The notes under the pieces are model-generated. The model did no database searches. It was not told where the DNA came from and saw only the letters and a program-made list of their open reading frames with translations. A DNA stretch of 13,081 nucleotides. Origin: Opitutaceae bacterium (GTDB lineage Bacteria > Verrucomicrobiota > Verrucomicrobiae > Opitutales > Opitutaceae). Both the position numbers and the translations under genes were made by a program. Positions 13,058-13,081 of the stretch are shown one piece after another; position 1 is the first letter of the stretch; each line of letters begins with the position of its first letter. The stretch covers positions 1 to 13,081 of the forward strand of contig JAISAX010000066.1 of the NCBI GenBank assembly GCA_031266495.1, given 5' to 3'.

Positions 13058-13078
13058 GGGGGGGGGGGGGGGGGGGGG
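13058..13078 (-). repeat. C21 tract (coding strand) upstream of the beta-helix gene
   Basis: Twenty-one G on the plus strand at the right edge of the window. Read on the minus strand it is a C tract ending 35 nt before the ATG at 13022. It is the longest tract in the window, and its exact length is the least certain. Confidence 0.82.
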
Positions 13079-13081
13079 AAT

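Overview
The window looks like a chromosomal segment of a GC-rich member of the Verrucomicrobia, most likely Opitutaceae. This is inferred from gene content and style, not from a database search. The pointers are three proteins with C-terminal PEP-CTERM sorting signals, a prepilin-like protein carrying the H-X9-DG signature typical of the Planctomycetes/Verrucomicrobia/Lentisphaerae group, a LacI regulator beside a polysaccharide lyase, parallel beta-helix proteins, and many long intergenic poly-C/poly-G tracts. None of the predicted starts has a convincing Shine-Dalgarno sequence.

Layout from left to right. 1-364: gene-free leader with a C16 tract. 365-1315 (+): PEP-CTERM protein 1. 1316-1689: gene-free, with a mobile-looking hairpin repeat and a G9 tract. 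1690-3789 (-): exported heparinase II/III-like polysaccharide lyase, preceded by a prepilin-like H-X9-DG protein (3851-4594, -), probably co-transcribed. 4716-5735 (+): LacI-family regulator diverging from the prepilin-lyase pair. 5895-6929 (+): D-2-hydroxyacid dehydrogenase. 7010-7849 and 8355-10148 (+): PEP-CTERM proteins 2 and 3, the latter large and adhesin-like, separated by a 135-bp MITE-like element and a C15 tract. 10149-10444: two long hairpin elements back to back. 10443-11633 (-): Fic-family AMP transferase whose start codon lies inside a 70-bp-period repeat array. 11925-13022 (-): exported parallel beta-helix protein, preceded by a run of 21 G.

Working together (inference): the LacI regulator probably controls the divergent prepilin-lyase pair for degradation of an acidic polysaccharide, with the dehydrogenase handling an acid product. 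The PEP-CTERM proteins would be sorted to the surface by an exosortase encoded elsewhere. The Fic protein appears to be a self-inhibited regulator unrelated to sugar metabolism.

Three patterns stand out. First, poly-C tracts on the coding strand precede every gene predicted to encode an exported protein (six of six) and none of the three cytoplasmic genes in their own orientation. Second, a very regular array of alternating inverted 10-mers (15-bp steps, 70-bp super-period) runs into the fic start codon. Third, several hairpin or MITE-like elements fill the intergenic spaces, one of them supplying part of the fic stop codon.
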